17,919 bases of DNA from Symbiodinium natans (lineage: Eukaryota; Sar; Dinophyceae; Suessiales; Symbiodiniaceae), in assembly GCA_905221605.1 (NCBI GenBank), contig CAJNDS010002083.1:434787-452705 (forward strand), read 5' to 3'. The position numbers and the translations under genes are program-made. Positions within the stretch are counted from its first letter, which is position 1. Each line of letters begins with the position of its first letter. The notes under the pieces are model-generated. The model did no database searches. It was not told where the DNA came from and saw only the letters and a program-made list of their open reading frames with translations. Below are positions 16,987-17,919 of this stretch, one piece after another.

Positions 16987-17037
16987 GAAGAGGTCGTTGA
17001 CCTCCAGAAGGCGCTAGCAACCATCGGGGAGTTCCAG
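16987..17037 (+). CDS. coiled-coil mini-exon EEVVDLQKALATIGEFQ
   Basis: Exactly 51 bases between CACAG|G and CCAG|GTTCCG, with both splice signals good and phase 0 on both sides. It encodes 17 residues of a Leu/Val/Glu coil. Poly-C and CCCTAAA-like sequence (16939-16975) sit just to its left. Short symmetric exons like this could be added or skipped without changing the frame. Confidence 0.45.
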
Positions 17038-17360
17038 GTTCCGGAGCAAGTTTTGCTTGCTAGAACCTCTCTTGGGTTCAGGGCTTCTCAGTTTTTCGAC
17101 CGACTGCTTTACAGCTGTGTGTGTGTAGATGTGATGCAAGTGACAGTTCCCATCATGGGGCTGATCGCGGGTGGGAGAAGCATGCTGACAGCGCGCGGAG
17201 TCTTGCCAACGTCGCCATATTGGACATGCCAGTTTGATGGTCCCCCTGTCGGTTCCCTTCATACTCGACACCCCTTAGAAGTAGGACCCCTCCCCCACTC
17301 CCCCACCTCGGTTGAGATGCAAAGTTGGGACGTCTGGCCCATGCCCATGTTCTGTGCCAG
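17038..17360. other. probable intron between two coiled-coil mini-exons
   Basis: Begins at CAG|GTTCCG and ends at GTGCCAG|GTG. A 103-codon plus-strand frame crosses it but has mixed codon use and no recognisable protein. Confidence 0.35.
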
Positions 17361-17425
17361 GTGAATGCAACCAACATGAGGCAGAAGGAGAAGGCACAGC
17401 TCCAGCCTGAGCCGAGGATCTTGAG
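17361..17425 (+). CDS. coiled-coil mini-exon VNATNMRQKEKAQLQPEP
   Basis: Between GTGCCAG| and TTGAG|GTACCT, both good splice sites, one frame encodes a Gln/Lys/Glu coil of 21 residues plus two bases. It fits as the next exon of the coiled-coil gene. No later exon is identified before the window edge. Confidence 0.42.
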
Positions 17426-17464
17426 GTACCTTCAAGTCTAAAGCCCGTATGATGTAGAGAAAGA

Positions 17465-17497
<33 letters not shown>

Positions 17498-17919
17498 AAT
17501 CATCATCATATCATCCGAGGTCCAACCGGCTGTACTCGGAGCTTCATCATGGTGTCCTGTCGCTGTTGTTATCGATTTGATACTTAGTTCTGCTTTTCCA
17601 GCGCTTATCGACGACCCAACCTGCTTCATGTGGTGACCTTGGCCAGGTCTTTTTGAGAGCAACAGCCCTACTCGTTACTAGTTGAGCTTCGTACGGTTTC
17701 CTTGATTGAAATCAGTTTGGAGGCTTGTTTAACACAACATGTCGGCACAGCCGTATCCCGAGATTCCTCAACCTCCTCGAAGAGACGTTCAGCACCCGAG
17801 CTGAGGTTCGCAAAGACCATGCCGGAGGTGCAGGCCACATAGATACATGCTGCTTTTGGTCAGTTCTGGTCTTAAGTCCGTGAAAAACCAGAAGCCAGTA
17901 TGTATGAAGTCTGGACCCA
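17426..17919. other. no gene recognised to window end
   Basis: Contains the (ATC)n repeat and unique sequence. No coding frame or splice pair is convincing. Confidence 0.35.
17466..17510 (+). repeat. (ATC)n trinucleotide repeat
   Basis: About ten perfect ATC triplets at 17466-17496, then interrupted units to 17510. Confidence 0.92.

Noticed and set aside
1-17919. Spliced-leader gene or leader relics, tRNA, 5S rRNA, reverse transcriptase or transposase
   Set aside because: Looked for by eye on both strands; no convincing match found. A covariance-model and profile search would be decisive.

Overview
This is a eukaryotic nuclear window, most likely from a dinoflagellate of the Symbiodiniaceae type. 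The evidence is: many short exons in one orientation; 5' splice sites that are GC or GA as well as GT, often written AG|GC or AG|GA, with acceptors often AG|G; telomere-type TTTAGGG/CCCTAAA repeats scattered through non-coding DNA; and two protein types that I recall as common in these algae (a short CCCH zinc-finger protein and a cysteine-containing coiled-coil protein). There are no bacterial operons, phage genes, CRISPR arrays, rRNAs or tRNAs that I can recognise. All exon boundaries were worked out by eye from reading-frame continuity, codon use (G/C-rich third positions) and matching intron phases. They are models, not transcript evidence.

Minus strand, 11436 down to 6682: one gene of about twelve exons and about 1,000 codons. 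Its last third carries the conserved motifs of a C5-cytosine DNA methyltransferase in the right order: Pro-Cys motif IV, Glu-Asn motif VI, motif VIII, motif IX (LTGRE...GFP) and motif X (AGNAM). The first 600 or so residues are not recognised, and I could not find the SAM-binding motif I.

Minus strand, 6151 down to the window edge: a second gene in the same orientation whose phase-consistent exons encode at least 1,150 codons of an unknown protein. It has Ala/Pro/Lys-rich and acidic linkers and a Lys/Ala/Glu coiled-coil end. It may instead be two tandem genes split at a stop codon at 3144. A 100-base assembly gap lies in one of its introns.

Plus strand, from about 11869 rightwards: small coiled-coil exons separated by telomere-like sequence. 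They occur in the order I recall for a common dinoflagellate coiled-coil family (Cys-Lys-rich coil, Leu/Ala/Glu coil, SFLQ, then DAFGKIK and AYCD motifs, then more coils). A complete two-exon CCCH zinc-finger gene (13504-14556, same strand) sits between the two halves, so it may be nested in a large intron. Between the minus-strand and plus-strand genes, at about 11437-11868, is a divergent strand-switch region holding a cluster of AATAG motifs at 10-11 bp spacing.

The most striking pattern across the window is that telomere-like repeats, in either orientation, sit almost entirely in introns or between genes and repeatedly flank very small exons. Other repeats are (GA)n, poly-C, (CA)n/(GT)n, (GAT)n, (ATC)n and a perfectly phased array of fifteen 10-bp units at 16081-16230.
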